Shown piece after piece: positions 44,506 through 53,746 of a DNA stretch of 64,000 nt; within the stretch, counting starts at the first letter, position 1; every line of letters begins with the position of its first letter. The stretch comes from an uncultured Maricaulis sp. (GTDB lineage: Bacteria > Pseudomonadota > Alphaproteobacteria > Caulobacterales > Maricaulaceae): assembly GCF_947259345.1 (NCBI RefSeq), contig NZ_CAMYLS010000001.1, positions 87,108 through 151,107 of the forward strand, written 5' to 3'. Below the pieces are notes generated by a model that ran no database searches, was not told where the DNA came from, and saw only the letters and a program-made list of their open reading frames with translations. The translations under genes and the position numbers were made by a program.

Positions 44506-46227
44506 TCAGTCCTCCATCATGTCGGCATTGGACGCGCCCGGCGGCACCAGCGGCCAGACATTCTCGCGTGGGTCGATCAGGACATGCGCCAGAATGGGGC
44601 CACGAGCATCGAGCAGGCGGTCGATCGCCGCGGGAACTTCCTCGCGGCTGTGAACGGTGAAGGCCTCGATGCCAAAGGCATGGGCCACTTCCGCGAAATC
44701 GGGATTGTCGTAGAGATCGATCTCGGAGAAGTTCTGGTCGAAGAAATATTCCTGCCACTGCCGGACCAGGCCCAGCGAGGCATTGTCCAGCAGCAGGATC
44801 CTGACCGGCACGCCGTAGCGGCGGGCGGTCGCCAGCTCCTGGATATTCATCATGATCGAGCCGTCGCCGGTAATGGTGACGACCTTGGCGTCCGGCCGCG
44901 TCATGGCGGCGCCGATCCCGGCGGGCAGGCCATAGCCCATCGCGCCCAGACCGGCGGAAGTCAGATGATGTTCCGGGCGCGAGAAGCGGCAATGCTGGGC
45001 GACCCACATCTGGTGCTGGCCGACATCGCAGGCGGCGATGAAGTCGTCCCCGGCGGCTTCCGACAATTGCTTCAGCATGGCCGGTGCAAAGACGCCGGAT
45101 CCCGGCGCGTCATAGCGGAAGGCGTGGCGGTGCTTGCGCTCGATACAGGTGTCGCGCCAATCGGCGACGTCCAGCCAGTCATTGGTGATACCGGCGAGGA
45201 TGGCGGTGATGTCACCGGCCAGGCCGATCTCGGCCCGGCGCAGCTTGTCGATCTCGGCGGCATCGCCATCGATATGGATGATGCGGGCGCCCGGCGCGAA
45301 ACTGTCGAGGCGGCCGGTTGCCCGGTCGTCGAAGCGGGCGCCACAGCAGATCAGGAGGTCGCTTTCATCAACGGCGACATTCGCCGCGCGTCCGCCATGC
45401 ATGCCCAGCATGCCGAGATAAGTCTCGCTGTCGGGGTGGGCGCAGCCCAGTCCTTTCAGGGTGGCGACGGTGGGGATGCCGGTCCGCGCCATGAAATCGC
45501 GCACCGCATCGACCGCGCCACCCAGGGTGACACCGCCGCCAATATAGAGGACAGGACGTTTCGATTGGGCCAGCAGGGCCGTCGCAGCTGCCAGGTCTGA
45601 TTCTGGCGGGTGCGACGGCCCGGCCTCAGGCCGAGGCCCTGGGGGTAAGGTGGGGTACGCCTCGGCTTGTAGGACGTCCTTCGGCAAATCGATCAGGACG
45701 GGGCCGGGGCGCCCGCCTTCCGCGATGGCGAAGGCTTCAGCGATCAACTCCGGGATCCGCATTGGATCGCGGATGATGATCGAGTGCTTCACGACCGGCA
45801 TGGACATGCCGAAGACATCGACTTCCTGGAAGGCGTCAGTCCCCATCAGCCCGGACGGCACCTGGCCGGTCAGGATGATCATCGGGACGCTGTCCAGATA
45901 GGCATTGGCGATGCCGGTCAAGAGATTGGTCGCGCCCGGTCCGGAGGTCGCCAGGCAGACGCCGGCCTTGCCGGTCAGCCGCGCCTGGGCGTCGGCGGCA
46001 AAGGCGGCGGCCTGTTCATGGCGGACCAGGATATGCTGCAGGGACGAGCCGGTCAGCGCGTCATAGACCGGCATGATGGCCCCGCCCGGATAGCCGAAAA
46101 CACGGGTGACACCCAGCGCTTCCAGCGTGCGCACGACCGCATGCGCCCCGGTTTGCCGGGGAGCCGGGTGTTCGGTCGCGCCGGCGGTTGCCGTGTCGTC
46201 GATTTCAGTGGCGGGCAGGGCCGTCAT
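44506..46227 (-). CDS. ilvG: acetolactate synthase large (catalytic) subunit
   Basis: ThDP-dependent enzyme of 573 aa joining pyruvate to pyruvate or 2-ketobutyrate in valine/leucine and isoleucine synthesis. Seen: FGYPGGAIMPVYDAL, RHEQAAAFAADAQAR with the catalytic Glu, ATSGPGATNLLTGIANAYLDSVP, GTDAFQEVDVFG, and the ThDP motif TGDGSIMMNIQELATAR to LLLDN. The spacing and GTDAFQEVDV resemble E. coli IlvG more than IlvB, but ilvB would be an equally usable name. An N-terminal tail of about 28 residues precedes the fold. It is followed two bases later by the small subunit. Confidence 0.95.
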   Translation of the reverse strand: MTALPATEIDDTATAGATEHPAPRQTGAHAVVRTLEALGVTRVFGYPGGAIMPVYDALTGSSLQHILVRHEQAAAFAADAQARLTGKAGVCLATSGPGATNLLTGIANAYLDSVPMIILTGQVPSGLMGTDAFQEVDVFGMSMPVVKHSIIIRDPMRIPELIAEAFAIAEGGRPGPVLIDLPKDVLQAEAYPTLPPGPRPEAGPSHPPESDLAAATALLAQSKRPVLYIGGGVTLGGAVDAVRDFMARTGIPTVATLKGLGCAHPDSETYLGMLGMHGGRAANVAVDESDLLICCGARFDDRATGRLDSFAPGARIIHIDGDAAEIDKLRRAEIGLAGDITAILAGITNDWLDVADWRDTCIERKHRHAFRYDAPGSGVFAPAMLKQLSEAAGDDFIAACDVGQHQMWVAQHCRFSRPEHHLTSAGLGAMGYGLPAGIGAAMTRPDAKVVTITGDGSIMMNIQELATARRYGVPVRILLLDNASLGLVRQWQEYFFDQNFSEIDLYDNPDFAEVAHAFGIEAFTVHSREEVPAAIDRLLDARGPILAHVLIDPRENVWPLVPPGASNADMMED

Positions 46228-46258
46228 TTCATCTCGTCCTTTGTCAGATCAACGCCGG

Positions 46259-47275
46259 TCAGGCATTGGCGCCGGGTTGCAGCCACGGCATGTCGGCGCG
46301 CAGGGCGGCACCGGTTTTCTCGATCGGGTGTTCCAGGTCCTTGCGCAAAAGCGCCTGGTATTGCGGCTTTCCGGCCTGGTTCTCGGTGATCCAGTCGCGG
46401 GCGAAGGTGCCGTCCTGGATGTCCTTGAGGACTTCGCGCATACGGGCACGGGTCTCGTCATTGATGACGCGCGGGCCCGAGCGCAAATCGCCGTAAATGG
46501 CGGTCTCGGAGATGAATTCATGCATCTTCGCCATGCCGCCCTCATAGAGGAGGTCAACGATCAACTTGAGCTCGTGCAGGCATTCGAAATAGGCGACTTC
46601 TGGCTGGTAACCGGCATCGACCAGGGTCTCGTACCCGGCCATCACCAGCTCGGTCGCGCCGCCGCACAGGACAGCCTGTTCGCCGAACAGATCGGTCTCG
46701 GTTTCCTCGGCGAAAGTCGTCTCGATGACGCCGGAATTGGCGCCGCCAATGCAGGATGTGTAGGCCAGCGCCCGCTCGCGCGCCGTGCCGGTCGCGTCCT
46801 GCTGGACGGCGAAGAGGCAAGGCACGCCCCGGCCGATTTCGTATTCACGGCGGACCAGATCGCCCGGCCCTTTCGGTGCGACCAGCATGATGTCGACGCC
46901 CTCGGGTGGCGTGACTCGCCCGAAATGCACCGAGAAGCCGTGCGCGAACAGGACCGCATCGCCGGGCGAGAGATTGGTTGCGATGGATTCGCGGAACAGG
47001 GCTTCATGGCTCATGTCCGGCGTCAGGATGGCGATCAGCTTGCCGGCCTTGGTGGCGTCTTCCGGTGTGGCTGTCTTGAGGCCGTCGGCCTTGGCTTTCT
47101 TCTCGCCGGCACCGCCCGGGCGGACGCCGACAATGACGTCGCAGCCGCTATCCTTGAGGTTCATGGCGTGGGCGCGGCCCTGGCTGCCATAGCCGATAAC
47201 GGCGACCGGCTGGGCCTTGAAGGCTGTCGTGTCGACCTCGAAGGCGGCACGGCGGGACGGGGTGGAGGCAGTCAT
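46259..47275 (-). CDS. ilvC: ketol-acid reductoisomerase
   Basis: NADPH- and Mg-dependent isomeroreductase (338 aa, class I) in valine, leucine and isoleucine synthesis. Seen: the Rossmann motif [54 protein letters not shown], and the metal-binding [14 protein letters not shown] and [13 protein letters not shown] segments. The ATG overlaps the ilvD stop by four bases, and 31 bases separate its stop from ilvG. Confidence 0.97.
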   Translation of the reverse strand: MTASTPSRRAAFEVDTTAFKAQPVAVIGYGSQGRAHAMNLKDSGCDVIVGVRPGGAGEKKAKADGLKTATPEDATKAGKLIAILTPDMSHEALFRESIATNLSPGDAVLFAHGFSVHFGRVTPPEGVDIMLVAPKGPGDLVRREYEIGRGVPCLFAVQQDATGTARERALAYTSCIGGANSGVIETTFAEETETDLFGEQAVLCGGATELVMAGYETLVDAGYQPEVAYFECLHELKLIVDLLYEGGMAKMHEFISETAIYGDLRSGPRVINDETRARMREVLKDIQDGTFARDWITENQAGKPQYQALLRKDLEHPIEKTGAALRADMPWLQPGANA

Positions 47276-48996
47276 GCGGGCATCTCCTGCTTGGATGATG
47301 TGTGTGTGGATTGCGCCGTCGCGGCTTGCGGCGGTGCGATGAGTGTGGTGGCGCCGCGCGCGGCCGAGGAGACCAGGGCGGCATATTTGGCGAAAACGCC
47401 GGTCGGCGCGGCGCGGCTGGAGGTCCAGGCCGGGCGGGCGTCGAGATCGGCGTCGACATCGATGCGTCGCGTGGCCACATCGATGCGGATCATGTCGCCA
47501 TCGCGGACCCGGCCAATCGGGCCGCCATCGGCGGCTTCCGGGCTGACATGGCCGATGACAAAGCCTTTGGACGCGCCGGAAAAGCGGCCATCGGTAATCA
47601 AGGCGACATCACCGGCCAGACCCTGGCCGACCAGGGCGGCTGTGACGCCCAGCATTTCACGCATGCCGGGGCCACCCTTGGGGCCTTCATTGCGGATGAT
47701 GATGATGTCGCCAGCCTTGACCGAGTTGGCCTCGACGGCGGCGAAGGCATCTTCCTCGCATTCGAAAACGCGGGCCGGACCGGAGAATTCATTGCGATCA
47801 TGGCCGGACAGTTTCAGGACGGCACCCTCAGGCGCCAGATCACCGGTCAGGATGCGGAATCCGCCATCGGGTTTGACGGGATTGGCCACTGATTGGATGA
47901 CACGTTGATTGAGGCTTTCCTGGGCGCTGGCGCACTCGGCGTGCAGGCTTTGGCCGGTGACGGTTGGCGTGTCCGCCAGCAGACCGCCCTCGATCAGGCG
48001 TTGGCCGAACAGGCGCGAGCCGCCGGCCAGGAACATGTGGTGGGCGAGGAAGCGACCGCCCGGCTTCAAATCGGTAATGACGGGCGCGTCGCTGGAGATG
48101 CGGTCGAAATCGGCAATGTCGAACGGGACACCGGCTTCGGCGGCGATCGCGGCAACATGCAGGACGGCATTGGTCGAACCGCCCGAGGCCGAGGCCGCGA
48201 TGACGGCATTGCGCAGGGAGGATTCGGTGATGAAGCGGCGCGCGCTTGTGCCGGCCTTTGCCAGCTCGACAGCCAGTCGGCCGCAGCGCGCCGCGGCGTC
48301 CGGCTTGTCGGGATGCGGGGCGGGGATGTCGTTCACGCCCATGGGCGACAGGCCCAGCATGGTCAGGATCATGGCCATCGTATTGGCGGTGAACTGGCCG
48401 CCACAGGCGCCGGCGCCGGGACAGGCTGCTTTCTCGACCCTGGCCAGGCCTTCATCGTCCAGCGTACCGGCCGCATGGGCGCCGACCGCCTCGAACACGT
48501 CCTGGATCGACAGGGCCTGGTCGCCCAGCTTGCCGGGCATGATCGTGCCGCCATAGAGGATGCAACCGGGCACATCCATGCGGGCCAGAGCCATGGCCGC
48601 AGCCGGGATGGTCTTGTCGCAACCGACCAGGATCACGACGCCGTCCAGACTGTGGCCGCGCGTCGCCAGCTCGATCGAGTCGGTGATGACCTCGCGGGAA
48701 ATCAGCGAGGCGCGCATGCCGTCGGTTCCCATCGAAATGCCGTCGGAAACGACGATCGTGTTGAAGTCGACAGGGTGGCCGCCGGCCTCGCGAACAGCCT
48801 CGCGGACCGGTTCGGCCAGGTCGGCCAGATGCATGTTGCATGGGGTCACGGTGGTCCAGGTGTTGATCACCCCGATCAGCGGCTTGTCGAAATCGCCGTC
48901 TTCCATGCCCGTGGCGCGCATCATCGCGCGGGCCGGCGCGCGGGCCGGTCCGGCAGTGATGGCATCAGAGGTCTTGCGGTGGTCGTGGGTCATCAT
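47272..48996 (-). CDS. ilvD: dihydroxy-acid dehydratase
   Basis: Fe-S enzyme of 574 aa that dehydrates 2,3-dihydroxy acids to 2-keto acids for branched-chain synthesis. Seen: [32 protein letters not shown], the cluster cysteines in [12 protein letters not shown] and [16 protein letters not shown], and [19 protein letters not shown]. Two adjacent ATGs (48996, 48993) are possible starts; upstream in-frame sequence to 49254 is leader RNA, not protein. It is the first structural gene after the attenuator, 23 bases downstream of the terminator T-run. Confidence 0.97.
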   Translation of the reverse strand: MMTHDHRKTSDAITAGPARAPARAMMRATGMEDGDFDKPLIGVINTWTTVTPCNMHLADLAEPVREAVREAGGHPVDFNTIVVSDGISMGTDGMRASLISREVITDSIELATRGHSLDGVVILVGCDKTIPAAAMALARMDVPGCILYGGTIMPGKLGDQALSIQDVFEAVGAHAAGTLDDEGLARVEKAACPGAGACGGQFTANTMAMILTMLGLSPMGVNDIPAPHPDKPDAAARCGRLAVELAKAGTSARRFITESSLRNAVIAASASGGSTNAVLHVAAIAAEAGVPFDIADFDRISSDAPVITDLKPGGRFLAHHMFLAGGSRLFGQRLIEGGLLADTPTVTGQSLHAECASAQESLNQRVIQSVANPVKPDGGFRILTGDLAPEGAVLKLSGHDRNEFSGPARVFECEEDAFAAVEANSVKAGDIIIIRNEGPKGGPGMREMLGVTAALVGQGLAGDVALITDGRFSGASKGFVIGHVSPEAADGGPIGRVRDGDMIRIDVATRRIDVDADLDARPAWTSSRAAPTGVFAKYAALVSSAARGATTLIAPPQAATAQSTHTSSKQEMPA

Positions 48997-49018
48997 CGTA
49001 TTCCGTGGCTCGAAACAC

Positions 49019-49048
49019 AAAAAAACCCGCTCCGTTTCCGGGAGCGGG
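49019..49048 (-). terminator. transcription attenuator of the ilv-leu operon
   Basis: On the minus strand CCCGCTCC (49048-49041) pairs with GGAGCGGG (49033-49026), followed by seven T residues. It lies between the leader peptide stop (49083) and ilvD (48996). The upstream leader segment CGGGAGCGG (49108-49100) is an exact nine-base complement of CCGCTCCCG in the 5' arm, and so could form an antiterminator. Confidence 0.88.
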
Positions 49049-49082
49049 GTTTTTTGTGTCTGCCGGTTGGCGAGGTCTCTCG

Positions 49083-49220
49083 TCAGGCAGGCGCGCTTAC
49101 CGCTCCCGTTATGGTCGGGATAATAAGTACAAGTACGAGAAGGAGGAGGCCGAGCGTGTTCGCCCGCTCGCCCGTCAGGGCAGCGGCCGGGGCAACCGGC
49201 AGGGCGTACGCATTGATCAT
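49083..49220 (-). CDS. ilvL: ilv-leu operon leader peptide
   Basis: A 45-codon frame opening at ATG 49220, with GGAAAG about eight bases upstream, and ending at TGA 49083-49085. Codons 23-34 read [12 protein letters not shown]: seven leucine, two valine and two isoleucine codons among twelve, including CTT and GTA codons that look unusual for this G+C-rich DNA. A ribosome stalled there would leave the segment at 49108-49100 free to pair with the terminator arm. The nine downstream genes make exactly these three amino acids. The role is regulatory; the peptide itself probably does nothing. Symbol by analogy with enterobacterial ilvL. Confidence 0.88.
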   Translation of the reverse strand: MINAYALPVAPAAALTGERANTLGLLLLVLVLIIPTITGAVSAPA

Positions 49221-49411
49221 CAGATCGGCTTTCCAGAACTCTATTGCGGTGCAACGTGACGCGCGAATTTGGTTAAGGCAACCCCGGTTTGGAAAAAAAC
49301 TGCACCAAATGGCAATTTTTGGCACAGAAGAGCAGAATTGCCCTCAAGTCCCATATTTCGCGCACAAGAATATTACGCGCTCGCGCGCGCGAAACAGTTT
49401 AGCTTTGCCGC

Positions 49412-49801
49412 ATGTGGATGAAGCGACTGATTTGGCGGGTCTTCGGCCTGGTCTGTGTCGGCCTGGCGATTGCGGGCGTCGTTCTGCCGCTCGTTCCGAC
49501 AACTCCGTTTCTCCTGCTTGCGGCCTTTGCTTTCGCGCGATCCTCGCCCCGACTTCATGCCTGGCTGCTCGCGCACAAGCGGTTTGGTCCGCTGATCCGG
49601 AACTGGCAGGCGCATGGCGGCATCGATCGCAAGGCCAAGCTGGTCGCTGTCCTCACCATGATTCTGGCCCTCTTATTGAGCGTCGCGCTCGGTGTGAGTC
49701 TCCTGGTCATCTCTATCCAGAGTCTTGTCCTCGCCTGTGCTGCCTTTTTCGTCCTGACGCGTCCCGAAGGGCCTCGAGACGAAACCGGATGTCGTAAATG
49801 A
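49412..49801 (+). CDS. DUF454 (YbaN-like) small membrane protein
   Basis: A 129-aa inner-membrane protein of the DUF454 family. Hydrophobic segments lie at about 10-43 and 76-115. The family core is clear: GVVLPLVPTTPFLLLAAFAFARSSPRLHAWLLAHKRFG, followed by NWQAHGGIDRKAK. Its function is not known. ATG 49412 or 49418 could be the start; neither has a good ribosome-binding site. It is divergent from the branched-chain operon leader, with A+T-richer DNA between (about 49256-49400) that presumably holds both promoters. Confidence 0.88.
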   Translation: MWMKRLIWRVFGLVCVGLAIAGVVLPLVPTTPFLLLAAFAFARSSPRLHAWLLAHKRFGPLIRNWQAHGGIDRKAKLVAVLTMILALLLSVALGVSLLVISIQSLVLACAAFFVLTRPEGPRDETGCRK

Positions 49802-50355
49802 ACCCAGCGTCACCTTGCTGCATCGCCGGGCAGTGACGTTCAATTCCGTGCAGCCTGACCCGTCCGGCCAAAAATCGTCATGAAGCGGTTGACGGAAATT
49901 TGTGCGCGCGCAGCAAATTTTCGGGCGACATCCGATCATGTCGCGACTCTGTGGATTGAACTGCTGGCGGCGGCCGACGCCAGCCTCTTTCCCGGGGAAG
50001 AAAATTCCAGATCGGAGCAACATCGGGACTCCCGATGAAATAAAATACCGCTTATGGCGCGCTGTAAGAAAAATGTTGCACTGCAGCAGGGTGCGTTCTA
50101 GGCTCGCTAAATCAAGAGTCGCCACAAGGTGACCTGACCGCAGAGCGCAAATGATTGGATCCGCCGCCACACCTGTGTGGCGCGGATCATGAGTTCCGAC
50201 CGGGCCTGTCATGCCGGTCAGGGCGCCCCGCCTGGCGACCGCTACCTCATTGATCCTGAAAAGTTTTCGAGTGCTGCAGGCAGTCTGCAGCCCTGTTCGC
50301 GACCTGATGACAGGCCGGATGGTGAGGGGCAGTTGCCAGAAACGGGGGGATCCCA
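49802..50355. other. 554-base gene-free stretch before the ammonium transporter
   Basis: No convincing coding frame is seen. It contains TTGCAC-N17-TAGGCT at 50076-50104, a possible sigma-70-like promoter for the ammonium transporter, and a 31-base hairpin at 50158-50188. The glnK/P-II gene that usually accompanies amtB is absent. No NtrC-type or sigma-54 site was recognised. Confidence 0.5.
50158..50188. other. strong hairpin in the leader of the ammonium transporter gene
   Basis: GATCCG plus CGCCACA on the left pair with TGTGGCG plus CGGATC on the right, with one bulged C and a four-base loop; no T-run follows. It could be an RNA element or a protein-binding palindrome. Nothing in the sequence identifies its partner. 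Confidence 0.4.
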
Positions 50356-51705
50356 ATGATTGGCAAGACACAAATGAACAAGACACTGGCTCGAGGCGCG
50401 TTGTGCGCCGTGGTGGCCGGCATCGGTCTGACCGGTGCGGCCCATGCTGAGGTGTCAGAGGAAACAGCGTTTGTTTTCAACACGCTGCTATTCCTGATCG
50501 GGGGTTTCCTGGTCATGCTCATGGCGGCCGGGTTCGCCATGCTGGAAGCCGGTTTCGTGCGGACCAAGCACACGGCGGCGATCTGTTTGAAGAATATCGC
50601 TCTCTACTCCATCGCCGGGATCATGTTCTACCTGGTCGGCTATCAGGTCATGTATGGCGGCCAGACGCCGTATTTCGGACTGCCCGCGATCTGGGCGCCG
50701 TCCGAATTGGCCAGCGATGAAGCCATCGATCTGGGGACCGGCTACGCCGCAGCCTCGGATTGGTTCTTCCAGATGGTTTTCGTGGCCACCGCGGCGTCCA
50801 TCGTTTCCGGTACGATTGCCGAGCGCGTCAAGCTGGGCCCCTTCTTCATCTTCGTGGTTGTCCTCACCGCCTTGATCTATCCGATCCAGGGCAGCTGGGA
50901 ATGGGGTGGCGGCTGGCTGGACGCTGATTTCGGCTTCTCCGACTTCGCCGGCTCGACCCTGGTTCACTCCACGGGTGGCTGGGCCGCGCTCGCCGGTGCC
51001 ATCCTGATTGGCGCTCGCTCCGGTCGCTTCGGTCCGGATTCCAAGCCGATGACCCCGGGCTCCTTGCCGCTGGCGACACTGGGCACTTTCATTCTCTGGT
51101 TTGGCTGGTTCGGTTTCAATGGCGCATCGCAACTCGCGCTGGGCTCTTCCGCGGATGCCGTAGCCATCTCGCAGATTTTCGCCAACACCAATATGGCGGC
51201 TGCCGGTGGCGTCGTGACAGCCTATCTCCTGTCCATGCTGCTCGGTGGTGGCAAGGCCAATCTCGCCTACTGCCTCAATGGCGCCCTGGCGGGTCTGGTG
51301 GCCATCACGGCCGAGCCGCTGACGCCGACCATCATGCAGGCCATCGCCATCGGTGCCGTCGGATCCGTGATCGCGACCTTCGGCGCAAAATTGCTCGAAG
51401 TGGTCCGGATCGATGATGTTGTCGGGGCCATCCCGGTCCACCTCTTCGCCGGCATTTGGGGGACGATGGCCGTTCCGCTGACCAATTCGGACGCCAGCTT
51501 CTTCGGTCAGGCGGTGGGTGTCGGTGCCATCGGTGCCTTCGTTTTCGCCACCAGCTTTGCTGTCTGGCTGATCCTCAAGATCACGGTGGGTATCCGTCTC
51601 TCGCCGGACGCCGAGAATGTCGGCGGCGACCTGTCCGAACTGGGTCATGACGCCGGCTCCATCTTCGCCAGTGACGTGGGAAAGAGCTCAGCCCCGGCGC
51701 AGTAA
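50356..51705 (+). CDS. amt: ammonium transporter (Amt family)
   Basis: A 449-aa channel-like transporter for NH3/NH4+. The start at 50356 follows GGGGGGA; an ATG at 50374 is an alternative. A cleavable signal peptide (ending AHAE) precedes 11 helices. Seen: MLMAAGFAMLEAGFVRTKH, the pore-lining segments GSTLVHSTGGWAALAGAILIGAR and WFGWFGFNGAS, and DDVVGAIPVHLFAGIWGT with the second twin-His position. P-II normally gates this pore, but no glnK gene lies in the window. A TorF-like porin follows 250 bases later. Confidence 0.95.
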   Translation: MIGKTQMNKTLARGALCAVVAGIGLTGAAHAEVSEETAFVFNTLLFLIGGFLVMLMAAGFAMLEAGFVRTKHTAAICLKNIALYSIAGIMFYLVGYQVMYGGQTPYFGLPAIWAPSELASDEAIDLGTGYAAASDWFFQMVFVATAASIVSGTIAERVKLGPFFIFVVVLTALIYPIQGSWEWGGGWLDADFGFSDFAGSTLVHSTGGWAALAGAILIGARSGRFGPDSKPMTPGSLPLATLGTFILWFGWFGFNGASQLALGSSADAVAISQIFANTNMAAAGGVVTAYLLSMLLGGGKANLAYCLNGALAGLVAITAEPLTPTIMQAIAIGAVGSVIATFGAKLLEVVRIDDVVGAIPVHLFAGIWGTMAVPLTNSDASFFGQAVGVGAIGAFVFATSFAVWLILKITVGIRLSPDAENVGGDLSELGHDAGSIFASDVGKSSAPAQ

Positions 51706-51955
51706 CGGCTCGAGCGGCCGGATCCGGAGGGCCTGCCCTACCAGATCCCGGTCCGCCGCCGGACGGGGCCGTCCCGGAACCAGGTCAGACCACTTCTTCA
51801 ACCTGGGAGCGTCGGTCCTCGCCGACCCACCCACAGACACTGAGATCCGCGCCGGTCATCACGCGGTCAACGGGAGAGCTGCGCTCCCGCCCCGCTGACC
51901 GGAGTCTCAGGAAATCCAGACCATCAACACTTGATCTTCCACCCAGGAGTAAGTC

Positions 51956-52627
51956 ATGAAAATCAAATCTCTCGCTTTCGGCCTCGCGGCCTGCGCCCTT
52001 ACCGCCCCGGTTGCTGCCCAGGAGGTCACCGGTAATGTCGCGCTCGGATCCGACTATATCTTCCGCGGCGTCACCCAGACCGATAGTGGTCCGGCCATCT
52101 CCGGTGGTTTCGATGTTGAGGCCGAGGGCTTCTATGTCGGTGTCTGGGCTTCAAGTGTCGACTTCCAGGATGACACAACGATGGAGCTCGACCTCTACGG
52201 CGGTTACGCCTTCTCGGGCGCAGGCTTCGACTATGATATCGGCGTGATCTATTACGCCTATCCCGACAGCCCGAGCGCTGGCGGGGACCAGAACTTCGTT
52301 GAATTCTATGGCGGGATTGGTCGTGGCTTCGGCCCGGTGAGCTGGGATGCCAAGCTCTCCTACTCCCCCGAATTCTACGGCGAGACCGGTCAGGCCTGGT
52401 ATCTCGAAACCGGCCTCGGGATGGAGATCTTTGAAGGTATCAGTGTCGATGGCCGCATCGGCGCGAGCCGCTTCGACGACTTCCCGGGCGCCGATTATGA
52501 AGACTATCAGCTCGGCGTGTCCGGCTCGGTCTTCGGCAATGTCGGCTGGGATCTGCGCTATCACGACCTCTCCGATGGCGGCGATGAGAGCATCGTCGTG
52601 ACCTTCTCGCAGAGCTTTGGCGACTGA
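51956..52627 (+). CDS. TorF-like putative outer-membrane porin (TIGR02001 family)
   Basis: A 223-aa exported beta-barrel protein. CAGGAG precedes the ATG. A signal peptide (ends PVAAQ) leads into EVTGNVALGSDYIFRGVTQTDSGPAISGGFDVE, the family hallmark, then alternating aromatic/glycine strands (GVIYYAYPDSPSAGG, WDAKLSYSPEFYGETGQAWYLE) and a C-terminal VVTFSQSFGD. Family members often neighbour ammonium transporters and P-II genes, suggesting a role in nitrogen-compound passage across the outer membrane; that role is inferred. Confidence 0.88.
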   Translation: MKIKSLAFGLAACALTAPVAAQEVTGNVALGSDYIFRGVTQTDSGPAISGGFDVEAEGFYVGVWASSVDFQDDTTMELDLYGGYAFSGAGFDYDIGVIYYAYPDSPSAGGDQNFVEFYGGIGRGFGPVSWDAKLSYSPEFYGETGQAWYLETGLGMEIFEGISVDGRIGASRFDDFPGADYEDYQLGVSGSVFGNVGWDLRYHDLSDGGDESIVVTFSQSFGD

Positions 52628-52658
52628 TCATCGCCGGTCTGCGTGTTGTTGTGGGTAG

Positions 52659-52689
52659 ACGGGCCCGGCAGCAAGCCGGGCCCGTTTTC
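52659..52689 (+). terminator. rho-independent terminator after the TorF-like porin
   Basis: ACGGGCCCGGC (52659-52669) pairs perfectly with GCCGGGCCCGT (52675-52685), loop AGCAA, followed by TTT. It lies between convergent genes and could serve both strands. Confidence 0.88.
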
Positions 52690-53746
52690 ATTGCGGTCTG
52701 ACCCGCCAGATCCCGCCATTCGCGCCGATGATCCAGCCAACCTCGCCGGAGGGCGCGAAAGCGACCGCATTGGGTGCCTCGATCGGCCAGACGGTCGGTT
52801 GCCAGACGATCTGGTCGTCCTGCCACCCGCCGGTGTCGACGCCATTCGTCCCGACGCTCAGCCAGCGCCCTGATTGTTCGACCAGATCGGAGCGATACCC
52901 GCCGGGCGGGGAGGCCACGGTCATCCAGCTTTCACCTGCATCGCGCGACAGGGCAAAATTGCCAGCCCTCGCGTCGGGCTGTTGATAGTCTCCGCCGCTG
53001 ACGGCCAGGACCCCATCGGCGCTTATTGTGACGGCGAAAATGCCCGCGCCGCCACTGCCGGCAGCCATCGGCGTGTCGAGCGCCGTCCAGCTGTCGCCGA
53101 AATCGCAACTGCGCAGAACGCGCGCGACGACGCCGCCCCCGGTACCGATATAGGCGCAGCCTTCCGGGCCAAGCGCGATCGAGGAGTTGGAGGCGGCAAA
53201 GCCCGCTTCGCCATCCAGCGGATCAGGCAGTGTGTCGAGGGCCGTCCAGCTGGCGCCACCATCCAGCGTCCGCAAGACGAGGAAGGCGCCGTCGACCGGG
53301 TCGGAAAAGGCAAGGCCGCGCTGATCGTCCCAGAAGGCCAGGCTGTCGAAGAAGGCTGCCCCGCTCTCATCCTCCCAGATCAACCGGAAAGTCGCGCCGC
53401 CATCCTCTGTGCGCAGGATACGCGCCGGTTGGCCGGCGGTGATGAACAGGGCGGTGTTGGCGTCGAAGCCGTGGGCGGAGCGCAGATCGGCACCCTCAGC
53501 CAGGTTCGCGGTGGTGACGTGCCAGTGTTCACCGCCATCCACCGTGCGCAGGACTTGTCCGCCCGGCGCGCCGATCCACACGACCTCGTTCGACACGATG
53601 CTCAGACCTCGCAGTGACGTCGAAACCCCGCTCTCCTGGGGTGTCAGAGACCAGGCGGTTGCGGCGGGCGTCTCCTGTGGTGGCGAGCACGCGGCGAGCA
53701 CCAGCATACATACCGCGCCACCCGCGACGGCGACCTTGCCCATCAT
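52688..53746 (-). CDS. BNR/Ycf48-like beta-propeller lipoprotein
   Basis: A 352-aa periplasmic lipoprotein. The ATG at 53746 overlaps the metalloprotease stop by four bases and starts a signal peptide with lipobox LVLAAC. Repeats of the BNR/sialidase Asp-box type recur: RTVDGGEHW, RTEDGGATF, RTLDGGASW, RSCDFGDSW and LSRDAGESW, spaced as in a propeller, with WIIGANGGIWR at the end. Such proteins resemble the photosystem assembly factor Ycf48 and oxidoreductase-like BNR proteins. No catalytic sialidase triad is evident. Coupling to the metalloprotease suggests a shared secreted role, which is inference. Confidence 0.85.
   Translation of the reverse strand: MMGKVAVAGGAVCMLVLAACSPPQETPAATAWSLTPQESGVSTSLRGLSIVSNEVVWIGAPGGQVLRTVDGGEHWHVTTANLAEGADLRSAHGFDANTALFITAGQPARILRTEDGGATFRLIWEDESGAAFFDSLAFWDDQRGLAFSDPVDGAFLVLRTLDGGASWTALDTLPDPLDGEAGFAASNSSIALGPEGCAYIGTGGGVVARVLRSCDFGDSWTALDTPMAAGSGGAGIFAVTISADGVLAVSGGDYQQPDARAGNFALSRDAGESWMTVASPPGGYRSDLVEQSGRWLSVGTNGVDTGGWQDDQIVWQPTVWPIEAPNAVAFAPSGEVGWIIGANGGIWRVRPQ

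Noticed and set aside
49141..49160. Apparent strong plus-strand ribosome-binding site (AGGAGGAGG)
   Set aside because: It is the complement of the leucine codons of the minus-strand leader peptide and no plausible plus-strand gene starts there.
46106..49797. Plus-strand frames of about 600 and 634 codons opposite ilvC, ilvD and the leader
   Set aside because: They mirror the third-position bias of the ilv genes and contain no domain; the second even runs into the DUF454 gene in another frame.
50076..50096. NtrC-type site TGCAC...GTGCG before the ammonium transporter
   Set aside because: The arms are nine bases apart instead of seven and the second arm deviates; no sigma-54 promoter was found nearby.
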